Shown here piece by piece: positions 1 through 9,835 of a stretch of DNA of 64,000 nt (position 1 is the stretch's first letter; each line of letters opens with the position of its first letter). Made by a program: the position numbers and the translations under genes. Source of the DNA: Crenobacter caeni (lineage in GTDB: Bacteria; Pseudomonadota; Gammaproteobacteria; Burkholderiales; Chromobacteriaceae); NCBI RefSeq assembly GCF_010435965.1, contig NZ_JAAGAA010000007.1, positions 1 to 64,000 of the forward strand, in the 5' to 3' direction. The notes below the pieces were generated by a model that was given only the letters and a program-made list of their open reading frames with translations, ran no database searches and was not told the origin of the DNA.

Positions 1-152
1 CAGGAGCGGCTCACATCATGGATCGGGCATAGCTGCCCATCAGGAATCCGGATAGATTAGAGCAAGCCTTCCCTGTCATTGTTCATCACGATTCTGTCCT
101 TGCAAAGTTCAGGCTGACCATAGATTTGGAATGGCATCCCTGGCCGAACGTT
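1..152. other. Non-coding stretch at window edge
   Basis: No reading frame here looks like a real protein. It lies downstream of the minus-strand CsaA-like gene. I see no convincing terminator hairpin. Confidence 0.4.
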
Positions 153-506
153 TCAGCCAGCCCGCACCCTGTTGGGGACGGGGAATTCCGGCTGCGCCAG
201 CGCTGCCGGCAGCAACCCGTCGGCGTACCCGATATCGAACATCATCCCCTCTGACAGCACGCCGCAGATTTTCTTCGGTGCCAGGTTCACCACAAATAGT
301 GCCTGCAGCCCCACGAGAGCCTGCAGGTCTGTGCGCTCCTGCTTGATGCCGCACACGATGGTTCGGGCAAAGTCGCCAAAGTCGACGGATTGCTGAACCA
401 CTTTATCCGAGCGAGGCACATCCATGAGCGCGGTGATGGTGCCGCAGCGGATATCGAGCTTGTCCAGGTCGGCCAGTGTGACCAGTGGTTTGACGGGGTG
501 GCTCAT
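153..506 (-). CDS. CsaA-like tRNA-binding protein
   Basis: A 117-residue protein made of a single tRNA-binding (OB-fold, EMAP-II/CsaA type) domain. The typical features are a start motif around DLDKLDIRCGTI (residues 13-24), the segment RTIVCGIKQ near residue 50, and a glycine-rich stretch KKICGVLSEGM near residue 80, all placed as in CsaA and in the C-terminal domain of methionyl-tRNA synthetase. Family members bind tRNA or act as small chaperones. Length is normal for a stand-alone CsaA (about 110 residues). It lies in the same orientation as the chemotaxis gene upstream, about 160 bases away, and is probably transcribed alone. Confidence 0.8.
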   Translation of the reverse strand: MSHPVKPLVTLADLDKLDIRCGTITALMDVPRSDKVVQQSVDFGDFARTIVCGIKQERTDLQALVGLQALFVVNLAPKKICGVLSEGMMFDIGYADGLLPAALAQPEFPVPNRVRAG

Positions 507-664
507 GCGAAGCTCCTGAGTGGATTTGGAAGGTGAATGTCATTCAACACCTTGGGAGCCCTGCGAGGAAATGGAAAAAGGGAGCTGGCATAACGCCGAA
601 CCCAGGCGCCATTGCCAGCCGCTGGGTTTCCCGCTTGTAGAGGAGGGTGGCTGTCCTAGGTGGC

Positions 665-2275
665 TTAGGCTGGCATACCCAGCGTGAAGCGGCCTGTCGT
701 GTCCCGCAGTGCCGCGGCCAGTTCCGCACTTTCGTTGATGGCCGCTTGGCTGTGGTCTAGCGCCTGCCGGTTCTGGTCGGACAGTTGAGCCAACTGTTCG
801 ACGGTTGCCGCAATTTCGCGGCTGGCTGCGCCTTGCTCGCCAATTGCATCGACGATCTGTGCGACCAGCACTTCGACGTCCCTACTTACCGTTGCGAGTT
901 GCGCGAGCGTATCGCCGGCCTGTGTGATCAGTTTCTGCTGGGTCACGACAGCCTCGTTGCCCGCCTGCATCGCGTCGTTGGCTCCCTCGATGCTCCGCAC
1001 GATCCGCGCCATTGTGCTTTCAATCTCGCCAGTCGAGCGGGCCGTGCGCTCGGCAAGCTTCCTTACCTCGTCGGCGACCACGGCAAAGCCGCGGCCGGAT
1101 TCGCCGGCGCGGGCCGCTTCGATGGCTGCGTTCAGGGCGAGCAGGTTGGTCTGCTCGGCAACATCGCGAATCACGTTGACGATATTGCCGATTTTTTCCG
1201 ATTCAGCGTGCAGTTCTGTCAGCACCAGACCGACCGCCTTGGCTGTCGCCTCGACTTCTCCCATCCCGGCCTGGGCGCGTCCGATCGCGGCCAGGCCTGC
1301 GCCTGACTGTCCGCGCCCTTCGCCAGCGCGTGCGAGGATGGTCTCGCCCGACTCGGCAATATGGTTGACGCTGACCGTCAGCTCTTCGACCGAGCTTGCC
1401 ATCGACGAGACCGCGTCACCCTGCGCCGCCAGGCGGCCGAATAAGCCGTCGCTTTGCTCGCGAAGCTGTGCGGATTGGTTGGACAGCTCATCGGTGCGGG
1501 CGCGGATCGCACCGACCAGCTCGCGCAGGCCCTGTTGCATCTGCGCCATGGCGCCCATGGCACTGTGCGGTGCTGCCTTTGGTAATTCGGTGTCCAGGTG
1601 CCCGGCCGCAACTTGCCTTGCCGCATCCGACAGTGCGCGCGGATCCGCGCCGAGGCTGTTTTTCAATCCGCGCAGCATCCATGCGACCGAGGCCGCGGCG
1701 CACAGTACGGCCAGCGCCGCGAGCGCCGCGCAAGCAAGTTCAAGCTGCTGCAGTTGTGCGCCAAGCTGCTCGCGTTGTGCGGCAGCCCGGGCGTCGACTG
1801 CCTTGCCCTCGTCGATCAGTAACTGGCGGATTTCACGCCACAAGGGCGTTTCCCTGGCATTGAGCAGGCTGCGTGCCTGTGTGCCGTCGATCGACGCCAG
1901 ACGGGCAACTTCCGCGATCAGTTGGTTGCGCTGCTTGCTCTTTTCATGGATGGCGGACAGCGTATTGGCCGTCGGGGTGTCGCCTAATGCCTCGGCCTGA
2001 GCCAAGGCCTCCGCGAAAGCCTGTTGTGCCTTGGCCAGGTTTTTGTGGCCGGTCTGGTTTTCCGGATCGAGCATCACGTTGCGCAGCGCCTGCCCGCTTT
2101 GCAGGCCTTGTGCGTACATCGACGAAAAGGCGTCGGAGAGAACTTGCTCGTGTTGCGCCAGCCGGGTGAATCCCGCGTTGATCTGACCCAGTCCGTATAG
2201 CGACAGCAAGACTGCCGCAGCCATCAGTGCCAGTGAGCTGATAAACGCCAGCAAGATTTGCTTCTTCAGTGACAT
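665..2275 (-). CDS. Methyl-accepting chemotaxis protein
   Basis: A 536-residue inner-membrane receptor. Transmembrane segment 1 is at about residues 8-30 and segment 2 at about 185-205. They bracket a short periplasmic four-helix sensor of the 4HB type. A HAMP segment follows, then a long coiled-coil signalling domain. The conserved hairpin tip, [18 protein letters not shown], is present and complete near residues 365-385 and would bind CheA and CheW. No C-terminal CheR-binding pentapeptide is seen. The ligand cannot be deduced. No other chemotaxis gene is adjacent, so this is a stand-alone receptor. Confidence 0.93.
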   Translation of the reverse strand: MSLKKQILLAFISSLALMAAAVLLSLYGLGQINAGFTRLAQHEQVLSDAFSSMYAQGLQSGQALRNVMLDPENQTGHKNLAKAQQAFAEALAQAEALGDTPTANTLSAIHEKSKQRNQLIAEVARLASIDGTQARSLLNARETPLWREIRQLLIDEGKAVDARAAAQREQLGAQLQQLELACAALAALAVLCAAASVAWMLRGLKNSLGADPRALSDAARQVAAGHLDTELPKAAPHSAMGAMAQMQQGLRELVGAIRARTDELSNQSAQLREQSDGLFGRLAAQGDAVSSMASSVEELTVSVNHIAESGETILARAGEGRGQSGAGLAAIGRAQAGMGEVEATAKAVGLVLTELHAESEKIGNIVNVIRDVAEQTNLLALNAAIEAARAGESGRGFAVVADEVRKLAERTARSTGEIESTMARIVRSIEGANDAMQAGNEAVVTQQKLITQAGDTLAQLATVSRDVEVLVAQIVDAIGEQGAASREIAATVEQLAQLSDQNRQALDHSQAAINESAELAAALRDTTGRFTLGMPA

Positions 2276-2696
2276 GTTTTCCCCTTGTTCGGTGTTCAGA
2301 TCCGCGCGCTTGGACGTTAAAAGCCAAGATTAATTAGATGTTGTATTCATGGGTGCATGAATTGACGGCGATCAAGCTAAAGGTTGTGTCTGGCTGTATG
2401 CAGGCAGCCCCCTCAAGGGGGGGCAGATTTTCTGGTTAGTGATCGCCGAATTGCTGGTGGTTCTTGCTGCGGTGGACGGGATCGCCTTGATGGCGACTTG
2501 CCAGGGAGTGTTCTTGTGTATCGGCAGCATGCCGGTATCCATACCACCACCCCCGGCGGGGGGGGGGCGGGTCTTGCACGGCCTGCTTGCCATTTAAGGT
2601 TGTTGATGCGTTCTTGCCAGCCCATGCCTGCCAGTCGGGTCAGCATTCGAATGTCAGCAATGCAGCGTGGCATCTGCTAGCTAGCGCTGCGTGCCC
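2276..2696. other. Intergenic stretch without a supported gene
   Basis: About 420 bases upstream of the chemotaxis gene and downstream of the Sua5 gene. It contains two G/C homopolymer-rich patches (near 2410-2425 and 2548-2572). Several open frames overlap one another on both strands but none shows a family signature, so none is reported as a gene. Confidence 0.5.
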
Positions 2697-2728
2697 ACAA
2701 GATGCCGGCTCGAGAGCCGGCATCTTGT
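2697..2728 (-). terminator. Strong hairpin after the Sua5/TsaC gene
   Basis: Perfect inverted repeat with 15-base arms (ACAAGATGCCGGCTC and its complement) and a two-base centre, starting 17 bases past the stop codon of the minus-strand Sua5 gene. There is no long T-run on the minus-strand exit side, so it may be a processing or attenuating hairpin and not a classical intrinsic terminator. Confidence 0.6.
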
Positions 2729-2745
2729 AGCCGATCGGCTGCCGC

Positions 2746-3720
2746 CTACGCCGTGTATTGCGCGAAGCCGACGCTGGCGCGGCCCAGTCGGTCGCGCACC
2801 GCTGTCCATTCGGGTGTGGCCGGCGGCATCTCGACCAGGATCAACTCGCATCCGCTCTGGTCCGCTTCATGCAGCGTTGCGTACAGCACCTGTGCATAGT
2901 CGGTAGGGGCCGCCGGCAGCACTCGCTGCCAGTTCGCCGCTACATGCGGGCGGCCGAAAGCGAGCAGCGCGGTGCGGGCCCAGTCCCAGCCTGGCGGTAG
3001 CGTAGCCAGTTCACCCGCTTCCAGCCGGTAGCAGAGGCGGCGCGGCGCATAGTGGGCAGCCAGCGCGCCCGGTACGCGCGGCGCGTTGGCGGGGGCGTGC
3101 TCGGCGACGGAGAGCCAGGGAGCAAGTGCGTCCGCGGAAACCTGACCGGGGCGCAGGATGGCCGGGCTGGAGCTGGAGAGATCGATAATGGTCGATTCGA
3201 TGCCAATGCGGCATTGTCCGCCGTCGAGTACCGCAGGAATGCGGCCAGTCATGTGTTCGAGGATATGGGGAGCCGAAGTGGGGCTGATCCGGCCAAACGG
3301 GTTGGCGGAAGGAGCGACCAGGGCTTCGCCCAGTTCGTCGAGCACCGCCTGCAGTAGCGGATGGTCGGCCCAGCGCACGGCGATGGTGGCTTGCCCGCCG
3401 TTAACCAGCGGCGAGACATGCTCCGCTGCCGGCAGCACCATGGTCAGCGGGCCGGGCCAGAATGCGTCGGCCAGTTGCCACGCCACGTCGGGAACCTGTT
3501 CGGCCCAATGCGCAAGGTGACTCTTGGATGGCAAGTGGACGATCAGGGGGTGGTCGGCCGGCCGGCCTTTGGCCGCGAAGACTTTGGCGACCGCTTCGGG
3601 CTTGCTCGCCAGCGCGGCGAGCCCGTAGACGGTTTCGGTCGGGATGGCAACCAGCTCGCCGGCGCGCAACAGGGCAACGGCCTGTTCAATGTCGGCGCGG
3701 GTATCTGTCAGGTGAAGCAT
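2746..3720 (-). CDS. L-threonylcarbamoyladenylate synthase (Sua5 type)
   Basis: A 324-residue enzyme that makes threonylcarbamoyl-AMP from threonine, bicarbonate and ATP, the first step of t6A37 tRNA modification. The N-terminal YrdC domain covers about residues 8-195. It has the typical AIPTETVYGLAA motif near 26-37, the KGRPADHPLIVH motif near 51-62, and the segment APSANPFGRISPT near residue 137. A separate C-terminal Sua5 domain fills about 205-324. This is the long Sua5 form, not the short TsaC form. The next enzyme of the pathway, TsaD, is encoded about 53 kb away in this window. Confidence 0.93.
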   Translation of the reverse strand: MLHLTDTRADIEQAVALLRAGELVAIPTETVYGLAALASKPEAVAKVFAAKGRPADHPLIVHLPSKSHLAHWAEQVPDVAWQLADAFWPGPLTMVLPAAEHVSPLVNGGQATIAVRWADHPLLQAVLDELGEALVAPSANPFGRISPTSAPHILEHMTGRIPAVLDGGQCRIGIESTIIDLSSSSPAILRPGQVSADALAPWLSVAEHAPANAPRVPGALAAHYAPRRLCYRLEAGELATLPPGWDWARTALLAFGRPHVAANWQRVLPAAPTDYAQVLYATLHEADQSGCELILVEMPPATPEWTAVRDRLGRASVGFAQYTA

Positions 3721-4474
3721 GCTGCGGTTTTCCGTTCTTGGGTAGCGGCGCGTATTGTGCCATGACGAAAGATTTTTGGCGGCGCTGGTTTCGAGCTGCG
3801 CGTGTGGGCTGCGTGGGAATGAAAAGCTGGGAAGGGCTGGTGTCTCTGTTGCTGGAGACGGGAAAATTTTTTCTGAACGATAGCAGGGTGGATTTTGCGT
3901 AGTCTTATTACAAAAGGGTAAGCATTCGTCGGTAGCCTAGGCGTGCTAGCTGTTTTGCTGCAGGAGCGGCTCTCGGAAGGGTTGAAAGAAACGGATGGCT
4001 GTAAGTCAAGCCTGTTTTTGGTCTTGCAATCCGATGCTTGGAGTGATGCCATGGCTTGGCAGGCAGTCTGCAGGGCTGCTCGTACAAGTCGACCGGCTGT
4101 CTTCGTGGCAGCGCAGGATGGGATGGTGGGAGATCACTGCGCGTTGCAAAGCGCCAATGCGTACATCTTCTATATATGCCAATAGTGTTTTTCATCGCTA
4201 GCCAGCAATAGTATGACAGCTGCTTCTAGATGAGGTATCTCCGGACAATGTCTGCCAAATGTTGCCGATCTACAGCCCATGACCGGCTGGAAGTGGCAAC
4301 TACGTTAAATGACGTAGATATTTTATTGTGCATATTAGTGGTAATGCCATTGTTATTTTATTTCAGTCGTTTGGTTTTTTTGTGTCTATAAAAATATTGC
4401 CTTGATTGTCTCATTTTTTAAATAAGATCATGTCATTTATTAACGGGTTAGAAATTTTTGTCAGGCGCAAGGTG
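3721..4474. other. Long AT-rich intergenic stretch
   Basis: Between the Sua5 gene and the triple RidA gene. From about 4,200 onward the base composition drops to strongly AT-rich, unlike the neighbouring genes. Short open frames between 3,940 and 4,200 overlap on both strands and show no family signature. No RNA gene was recognised. Confidence 0.5.
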
Positions 4475-4504
4475 TTGACGGTTATGATTTTTGGAGTCTA
4501 TATT
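4475..4504 (+). promoter_or_regulatory. Candidate sigma-70 promoter for the triple RidA gene
   Basis: A -35 box TTGACG at 4475-4480 and a -10 box TATATT at 4499-4504, separated by 18 bases, in an AT-rich stretch. Transcription from here would give an untranslated leader of roughly 190 bases before the preferred start codon at 4701. Confidence 0.45.
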
Positions 4505-4700
4505 GGCGATTCCTGATTTTGGTGTTGTTTTGATTAACGCCTAAGTCATTGGATAATTTGCTTGGGTTTTCGTGCGGTTTTTATGTGCGAATCTTAAACC
4601 TCGAGTATCCCGAATCTAGCCGTGGCGGCTGCCTGAAATGAAGTTTGGAAGTGATGGCCACGCTTTTAACCAGAATCCAGCAGAAAGGTTTAGTAAGACT

Positions 4701-5975
4701 ATGAGCGGCTTTAACGCAGTGCTAGCAAGAAATACCGAAAATGCACCCAAGGCTATTGGTGCATATTCGCAGACTGTGGCTTTTTCTCATTACAACAATC
4801 TTTCCGCACAATTGCCGGTTGACCCGAAAACCGGCGCACTGGTTGCCGGTGGTGTCAAAGAGCAGGCCGTCCAAAGCTTCAAGAACATCAAGGCTGTTGT
4901 TGAAAGCATTGGTCATGTAATGGACGACGTGGTCCGCATTTCGATCTTCGTCAAGAACATTGCGGATGTCGACGCTGTCAACGAAGTCTATGCGTCCTAC
5001 TTCACCAACGGCTATATGCCGGCACTGACCACCGTTGCCGTTGATGCGCTGCCGATGGGCGCGCTGGTTCAGGTGGATGCACTGCTGTCAAACGGCGAAG
5101 GCACCATTCCGAATGCCCCGCAAGCTGGCGACCTGATCAAACTGTCCCGCAATACGGCCAACGCTCCGGTGAGCCCGCTGTCAACCCAGACGGTTGCGTT
5201 CTCCCACTACAACAACATCTCGGCACAGCTGCCGATCGACCCGAAAACCGGCAAGTTGGTGGCGGGCGGCGTCAAAGAGCAGGCTGCCCAGTGCCTGAAG
5301 AACGTCAAGGCCGTTCTTGAAGGTATCGACGTTCCTTTCGACGATATCGTCAAGGTCAATATTTTCCTCAAGAACTTTGCCGACGTTGAAGCAGTGAACG
5401 AAGTCTACAAGACCTTCTTCCCTGACTCCGCAATTGCCCGTGCCGTCGCCTACGTGCCGGCACGCACCATGATCGCTGCCGCCGCGCTGCCGATGGACGC
5501 GCTGGTGCAAGTCGAGGCGGTCGTTTCGCATGGTGACGGCACCCCGCCGCAGGCGGTGGAAGACCGTCACGGCATCGTGATCTGGGCGCATAACACTGAC
5601 AATGCACCGAAGTGTCCGCTGTCGACCCAGACCGTTGCGTTCTCCCACTACAACCACCTGTCGGCCCAACTGCCGCTGGATCCCAAGACCGGCGCCGTCG
5701 TGGCTGGCGGTGTGAAAGAGCAGGCTGGCCAGTGCCTGAAGAACATCCAGGCCATCGTGGAGAGCATCGGCCACGTGCTCGCCGATGTGGTCAAGGTCAA
5801 TGTCTTCCTGAAGAACATCGACGACATGGCAGCGGTTGAAGAAGTGTACGCAGGCTTCTTCCCGGGCGGCGTTCCTGCCCGCCGTACCGTGGGTGTGTCC
5901 GCCCTGCCGAAAGACGCGCTGATCCAGATCGACGTGGTTGTGGCAAACGCTGAAGGCACCGCGCCGAAGCTTTAA
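4701..5975 (+). CDS. Triple-domain RidA (YjgF/UK114) family protein
   Basis: A 424-residue protein made of three RidA domains in tandem: about residues 1-135, 146-280 and 293-424. RidA proteins are normally single-domain homotrimers (about 128 residues) that hydrolyse reactive enamine/imine intermediates, with active sites at subunit interfaces. The repeats share the block SAQLPxDPKTG and the end block ALPxxALxQ. The key Arg (Arg105 of E. coli RidA) is present in domains 2 (R255) and 3 (R394) but is Leu109 in domain 1. The key Tyr (Tyr17) is kept only in domain 1 (Y22). The position of Glu120 is Gln in all three. The ATG at 4701 is preferred because its first residues align with E. coli RidA; an in-frame ATG at 4638 adds 21 residues. 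The gene is monocistronic and ends at a strong terminator. Confidence 0.9.
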   Translation: MSGFNAVLARNTENAPKAIGAYSQTVAFSHYNNLSAQLPVDPKTGALVAGGVKEQAVQSFKNIKAVVESIGHVMDDVVRISIFVKNIADVDAVNEVYASYFTNGYMPALTTVAVDALPMGALVQVDALLSNGEGTIPNAPQAGDLIKLSRNTANAPVSPLSTQTVAFSHYNNISAQLPIDPKTGKLVAGGVKEQAAQCLKNVKAVLEGIDVPFDDIVKVNIFLKNFADVEAVNEVYKTFFPDSAIARAVAYVPARTMIAAAALPMDALVQVEAVVSHGDGTPPQAVEDRHGIVIWAHNTDNAPKCPLSTQTVAFSHYNHLSAQLPLDPKTGAVVAGGVKEQAGQCLKNIQAIVESIGHVLADVVKVNVFLKNIDDMAAVEEVYAGFFPGGVPARRTVGVSALPKDALIQIDVVVANAEGTAPKL

Positions 5976-6006
5976 TAGGTCCGAGCGTAAACGCTCGCGT
6001 TTTCTG

Positions 6007-6036
6007 AAAAAGCCGGAGAGTATTCTCCGGCTTTTT
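6007..6036. terminator. Bidirectional intrinsic terminator
   Basis: Perfect 13-base arms (AAAAAGCCGGAGA and complement) around a four-base loop, with T-runs on both exits. It separates the convergent triple RidA gene and MFS gene and can serve both. Confidence 0.9.
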
Positions 6037-6042
6037 TCATAC

Positions 6043-7479
6043 CTAGCGAAAAATGCGTTGCCTCATCACCAGCGCGCCTAGTGGCAACATGCCGATGGCC
6101 AACCCGGCGAATACCAGCTTGCAAGCGAGCAGTAAGGTCACCCCGCCTACACCGGCGGCCCCCAAGGGGATCAACCATCCAGCCAACCATTGCGTGGTGG
6201 CGGGATTTTGTCCCAAGGTATGCAGCATAAGCGTGGTCATGGCAACGCTGGACGAAAGCCCCAACTGACGCACGATGTTCTTGACCTGGTAACCATGCGA
6301 AAACACTTTGGCATGCAGGCCAGAAAAGGTTCCGAACGCGACAGGCCCCACAAACAGCGGGATCGCCATCCCGAGCACGATAATGGCCGGCACGATGGCA
6401 TCCCAATCGCGCCCATCGCTCAGCGCCAGCGTCAGGCTGCCGGCGCAGAATAACGCCACGCCGCTTAACATGTAAACGCGGTGGCGTGGCCAGCGCCGCG
6501 ACAACGCCAGATGCGCCAGTGCCACCAGCACGCTGGCCAGCATCCCGCACGAAGCCAGCAGCGCGGTTGCCAGTAAAGACAGTCCCAGCACCCCGTGCAG
6601 CAGGATCGGAACCATCAGCCCGGTCACACCGATCAGGCAGTAGCCTGCAAAATAGAGGCATAGCCCCAGCAGGTAACGTGCCTGCATCAAGCCACGGTAA
6701 TTGATGATCGGCCGTTCGTTCTGCCATTGGCGCCAGGCAAACGCAGCAAGAATCAGGATCGACACGACTGCCGTCAGGGCTAGGCTGGGGAGCGCGCCGG
6801 GTGTCACACTGGCGGCCTGGATCGCATATTGCAAGCCAAATACCCCCACACACATCCACAACAACCAGCCCCAGTGCTCGCGGGAGCGCTCGTGCGATGG
6901 GGTACGCGCAGTGGACAAATGGGCAGCGGACAATCGATGCACGACAGCGGCCTGTACCACGCCAAAGGCGAAAATCGCCCGCCAGCCGCCTCCGGCGATC
7001 AGCAACGCGGCGAGCATCGGCGCCAGCGCCGACCCGCCCAGCAAACTGCCGACAAAAATGACGGTACCGGCAAAACGATCTCGCTCCGGCAAATCGTTAA
7101 TCGCCATTCGCCCGGCGGTAAAGAAAGTCGCTCCCCCCAGCCCCTGCAACAAGCGGCCGATCGCGAATACGGCGAGCCCGTCCGCCAACGCACACAGCGC
7201 GGAACCGACGGCAAAACACAGCAGTGACCCCGCGACAAAGCGACGATACCCCAGCCGTTCCACCATCCATTGGTGCTTGTACAGCATTACGATGGCAGCG
7301 ACGCCGTACAGGGTGTAAGCAAAAGCGAACGCCTGTACCGATAGCGCAAGGCCCATCATGATCTGCGTGGCGGCAAACATCACCATGCCGTTTTCAATGA
7401 ATTCAACGCTGGTGACTGCGGCCAGCGTCATCAGCCGGGGGCGCAGCGGGCGCGGTGACGTGACGACAGAAGATGTCAT
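6043..7479 (-). CDS. MFS transporter, DHA2-like (about 14 TM)
   Basis: A 478-residue integral membrane protein with repeated hydrophobic segments through its whole length. The loop after the second or third segment reads like the MFS A-motif region (ERLGYRRFVAGS near residue 74), followed by GRLLQGLGGATFFTAGRMAI near residues 107-126, typical of DHA2-type drug exporters. The total length fits 14 transmembrane segments. It is transcribed divergently from a LysR-type regulator with only 82 bases between the start codons, a layout that usually means the regulator controls the transporter. The substrate cannot be deduced. Confidence 0.85.
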   Translation of the reverse strand: MTSSVVTSPRPLRPRLMTLAAVTSVEFIENGMVMFAATQIMMGLALSVQAFAFAYTLYGVAAIVMLYKHQWMVERLGYRRFVAGSLLCFAVGSALCALADGLAVFAIGRLLQGLGGATFFTAGRMAINDLPERDRFAGTVIFVGSLLGGSALAPMLAALLIAGGGWRAIFAFGVVQAAVVHRLSAAHLSTARTPSHERSREHWGWLLWMCVGVFGLQYAIQAASVTPGALPSLALTAVVSILILAAFAWRQWQNERPIINYRGLMQARYLLGLCLYFAGYCLIGVTGLMVPILLHGVLGLSLLATALLASCGMLASVLVALAHLALSRRWPRHRVYMLSGVALFCAGSLTLALSDGRDWDAIVPAIIVLGMAIPLFVGPVAFGTFSGLHAKVFSHGYQVKNIVRQLGLSSSVAMTTLMLHTLGQNPATTQWLAGWLIPLGAAGVGGVTLLLACKLVFAGLAIGMLPLGALVMRQRIFR

Positions 7480-7561
7480 AAGGATGCGCGCTCAAAAAAC
7501 GACGACTGTAACGCGCACGAATGAATGTATAAAATCGATTCCGTTAATTAGAGGTATCGAT

Positions 7562-8503
7562 ATGGCCGATATTGAACACGCGGCGTTCCGTCGTCTTGAT
7601 CTAAACCTGCTGGTTGCGTTCGATGCGCTAGTTGGCGAGCGCAGCGTCACCCGCGCCGCTGCGCGGCTGTGCATCGGTCAACCGGCGATGAGCCACGCCC
7701 TGTCGCGCTTGCGCGAGGTTTTTTCCGACGAACTGCTCTACCGCGCCGGCGCCGGCATGGCACTGACCGACAAGGCGCAGCGGCTGGCGCCGCGCGTCCG
7801 ACAGCTACTGCTCGATGCGCAGGCGCTGGCGCTGGCCGACACCCCGTTCGACCCGGCGCAACTGGTGCATACCTTCCAACTGGCGCTGAACGACCCGCTG
7901 GAAGCCCTGCTGCTGCCCAACTTGGTCGCCAGCTTGCGCCGGCAAGCACCCGGCGTTGCGCTGTCGGTCAGGCCAATTCCGGCCTGGCAGCAATTGGAAA
8001 AACTGGACGAAGGCGAGATCCAGCTGGCCATCGGCCACTTCCCCAAGGTACGCTCCAGTCACCTGCAACACACGCTCTACCGCGCGCGCTTTGCCTGTGT
8101 GTTCAGCCCGGCGCTACTCGCTTTGGGCAGTACACCCGACCTCGCCACGCTCGCCACGCTACCGCATATTCATACCAGCTATACCGGCGACGGACCGGGC
8201 CTGGTCGATCGCGCGTTCCAGCGCCGCGGCCTGCAACGGCGCGTGGTCGCACACACGGCAAGCCCACTGTCGATTCCGTTCATCGTCAAGCAAAGTCCGC
8301 TGATCGCGATTCTGCCGGATCTGGTGACACGCCTGTTTGCGCGGCACCACGACTTGCGGATTTCGCCGCTGGCGCTGCCCGAGCTGGCGTTACCGGTTTC
8401 GATGGTGATCCACAAGCGGGACCAGACAGACCCCGCACTGGCCTTTTTCATGCAAGCGCTGCTTGAGACCATACGCAACGTGCTGCCGACCGACGCGTCC
8501 TAA
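7562..8503 (+). CDS. LysR-family transcriptional regulator
   Basis: A 313-residue regulator. The N-terminal winged helix-turn-helix (about residues 7-66) carries the LysR signature LDLNLLVAFDALVGERSVT and AARLCIGQPAMSHALSRLRE. A substrate-binding domain of the periplasmic-binding-protein fold follows. An upstream in-frame start at 7358 exists but lies inside the divergent MFS gene. The ATG at 7562 is chosen because the family begins about here. The gene is divergent from the MFS transporter and probably regulates it and itself from the 82-base gap. Confidence 0.9.
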   Translation: MADIEHAAFRRLDLNLLVAFDALVGERSVTRAAARLCIGQPAMSHALSRLREVFSDELLYRAGAGMALTDKAQRLAPRVRQLLLDAQALALADTPFDPAQLVHTFQLALNDPLEALLLPNLVASLRRQAPGVALSVRPIPAWQQLEKLDEGEIQLAIGHFPKVRSSHLQHTLYRARFACVFSPALLALGSTPDLATLATLPHIHTSYTGDGPGLVDRAFQRRGLQRRVVAHTASPLSIPFIVKQSPLIAILPDLVTRLFARHHDLRISPLALPELALPVSMVIHKRDQTDPALAFFMQALLETIRNVLPTDAS

Positions 8504-8678
8504 ACCGGCCGGTATGTCCGCCACAGCACAAGAAAACACCGGCGCCAGCGCCGGCGATCTGCCTTCTGAAAACTGCGCGGCAAGCCACGCAGCGAACCTT
8601 AGCCACCGATCCGCTGCACTTGCACTAGCGCCGCCAGCGCCGCGCGAATGGATTTCACCCGTACCGCGTCATGATCGC

Positions 8679-9584
8679 GGCTTTGTTGCACAACTCCCTC
8701 ACGCTGACCTTGTCGGGTAGCATCCGGGCATGAGCAAACCCGCACCAACCCGCTACAAGACGACCAACTGGGCCAAGTATGATGCCGCTCTCAAGGCGCG
8801 CGGCTCCCTTCTGATCTGGTTGGACACCAAGCTGCAATGGCAGGCCGAACCTTCAGGCAAGCCCGGCCGCTCTGCAACCTTCAGCGATGCAGCTATCCAG
8901 TTCTGCCTGTCCATCAAATGCCTGTTTGGCTTGGCGTTGAGGCAGACCATCGGCTTGGTCGAAAGCCTGATCAAACTGGCGGGTCTGGACTGGCAAGTGC
9001 CGAATTTCAGCACGCTCAGCCGCCGACAACACTCGATCGCCGTCAAAATCCCGGCTCAGAAGCACGGACGAGGGCTTGAGTTGCTGATCGACAGCACGGG
9101 TATCCAGTTTCTCGGCGAAAGCGAGTGGAAGCGCAAGAAACACGGTGCCGAATACCGGCGACAGTGGCGCAAGGTGCATCTGGGGATCGATGCAGACACG
9201 TTGGAGATCCGCGCGATCGAAGTGACCAGCAACGGCGTGGGTGACGCCCCGATGTTGCCAGAGTTGCTCAACCAGATCCCGTCTAACGAGCCGATTGTAA
9301 GCGTCAGCGCCGACGGCGCGTACGATACCAAGACCTGCCACGCGGCTATTGCGGCACGTCACGCTGAAGGCATCGTCCCCGTCCGTAAGAATGGCCGACC
9401 GTGGAAGGAGGATGGCTCGGGCGCCAGGGCGTGGGCGTTTGAACGTCAGGTGGCAGAGCTACAGATTCGCGCGGCACTCCTCAACCGCTTCACGCTGTTG
9501 GGCAGGCCGATCACGGTGCGCGTAGGGTAACTGCGTCTGGGGAAAGGGGGCGCCTAGCCTTCAGGCGATTTGTGCAGCAAAGCC
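8679..9584 (+). mobile_element. IS5-family element, copy 1 (internally deleted)
   Basis: Terminal inverted repeats GGCTTTGTTGCACAA (8679) and its complement ending at 9584 bound a single transposase gene. Length is 906 bases. Compared with copy 2 in this window it lacks 132 bases near the 3' end of the transposase gene, so the intact element would be about 1,038 bases. No clear target-site duplication is visible. Confidence 0.85.
8730..9530 (+). pseudogene. IS5-family transposase, lacks the catalytic Glu region
   Basis: A 266-residue open frame of the IS5 DDE family. The first Asp (LLIDSTG) and second Asp (SADGAYD) are present. The segment holding the Y-(2)-R-(3)-E-(6)-K signature, seen in copies 2 and 3 as GYHRRSLVETKMRCFK, is missing through an in-frame 44-codon deletion. 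The deletion joins two copies of the short repeat GGCGCGGA found in the intact sequence. The reading frame is otherwise open, but without the Glu the enzyme should be inactive. Confidence 0.85.
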
Positions 9585-9833
9585 GAGAAAATTTTACATT
9601 TTGTTTCTTATGGAAATAAAAAAGCCCTGTAAAAACAGGGCTTTAGTATAAAAAATTTACACTTTATGTCTCAGGTATACCTCAAAAGGGTTGTGCTTAC
9701 CTTGTGGTGCCAATTCTACCGTAAGTCTTTGTAAATAAAGAAAAATGTATATTTTATGTAAAGAATATTGTTAGTAATTCATGGATTTCTGTGGTGATTC
9801 TTTACAAAATGGTATGGTCGATTTTTAGATGAG
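9585..9833. other. AT-rich spacer with an orphan terminator
   Basis: No gene is seen. The stretch contains a terminator-like hairpin at 9621-9644 (AAAGCCCTGT, four-base loop, complement) and otherwise only AT-rich sequence between IS copy 1 and a resolvase relic. Confidence 0.6.
9621..9644 (+). terminator. Orphan terminator-like hairpin
   Basis: Ten-base perfect arms with an AAAA loop. No intact gene precedes it directly; the IS5 copy 1 insertion probably separated it from its original gene. Confidence 0.55.
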
Positions 9834-9835
9834 CT

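Noticed and set aside
2384-2680. Open frames on both strands between the chemotaxis and Sua5 genes
   Set aside because: They overlap each other, are rich in runs of Gly/Pro from G/C homopolymers, and have no family signature.
1-3972. The 12-base string CAGGAGCGGCTC at 1 and again at 3961
   Set aside because: The similarity does not extend beyond 12 bases and is likely chance in a GC-rich sequence.
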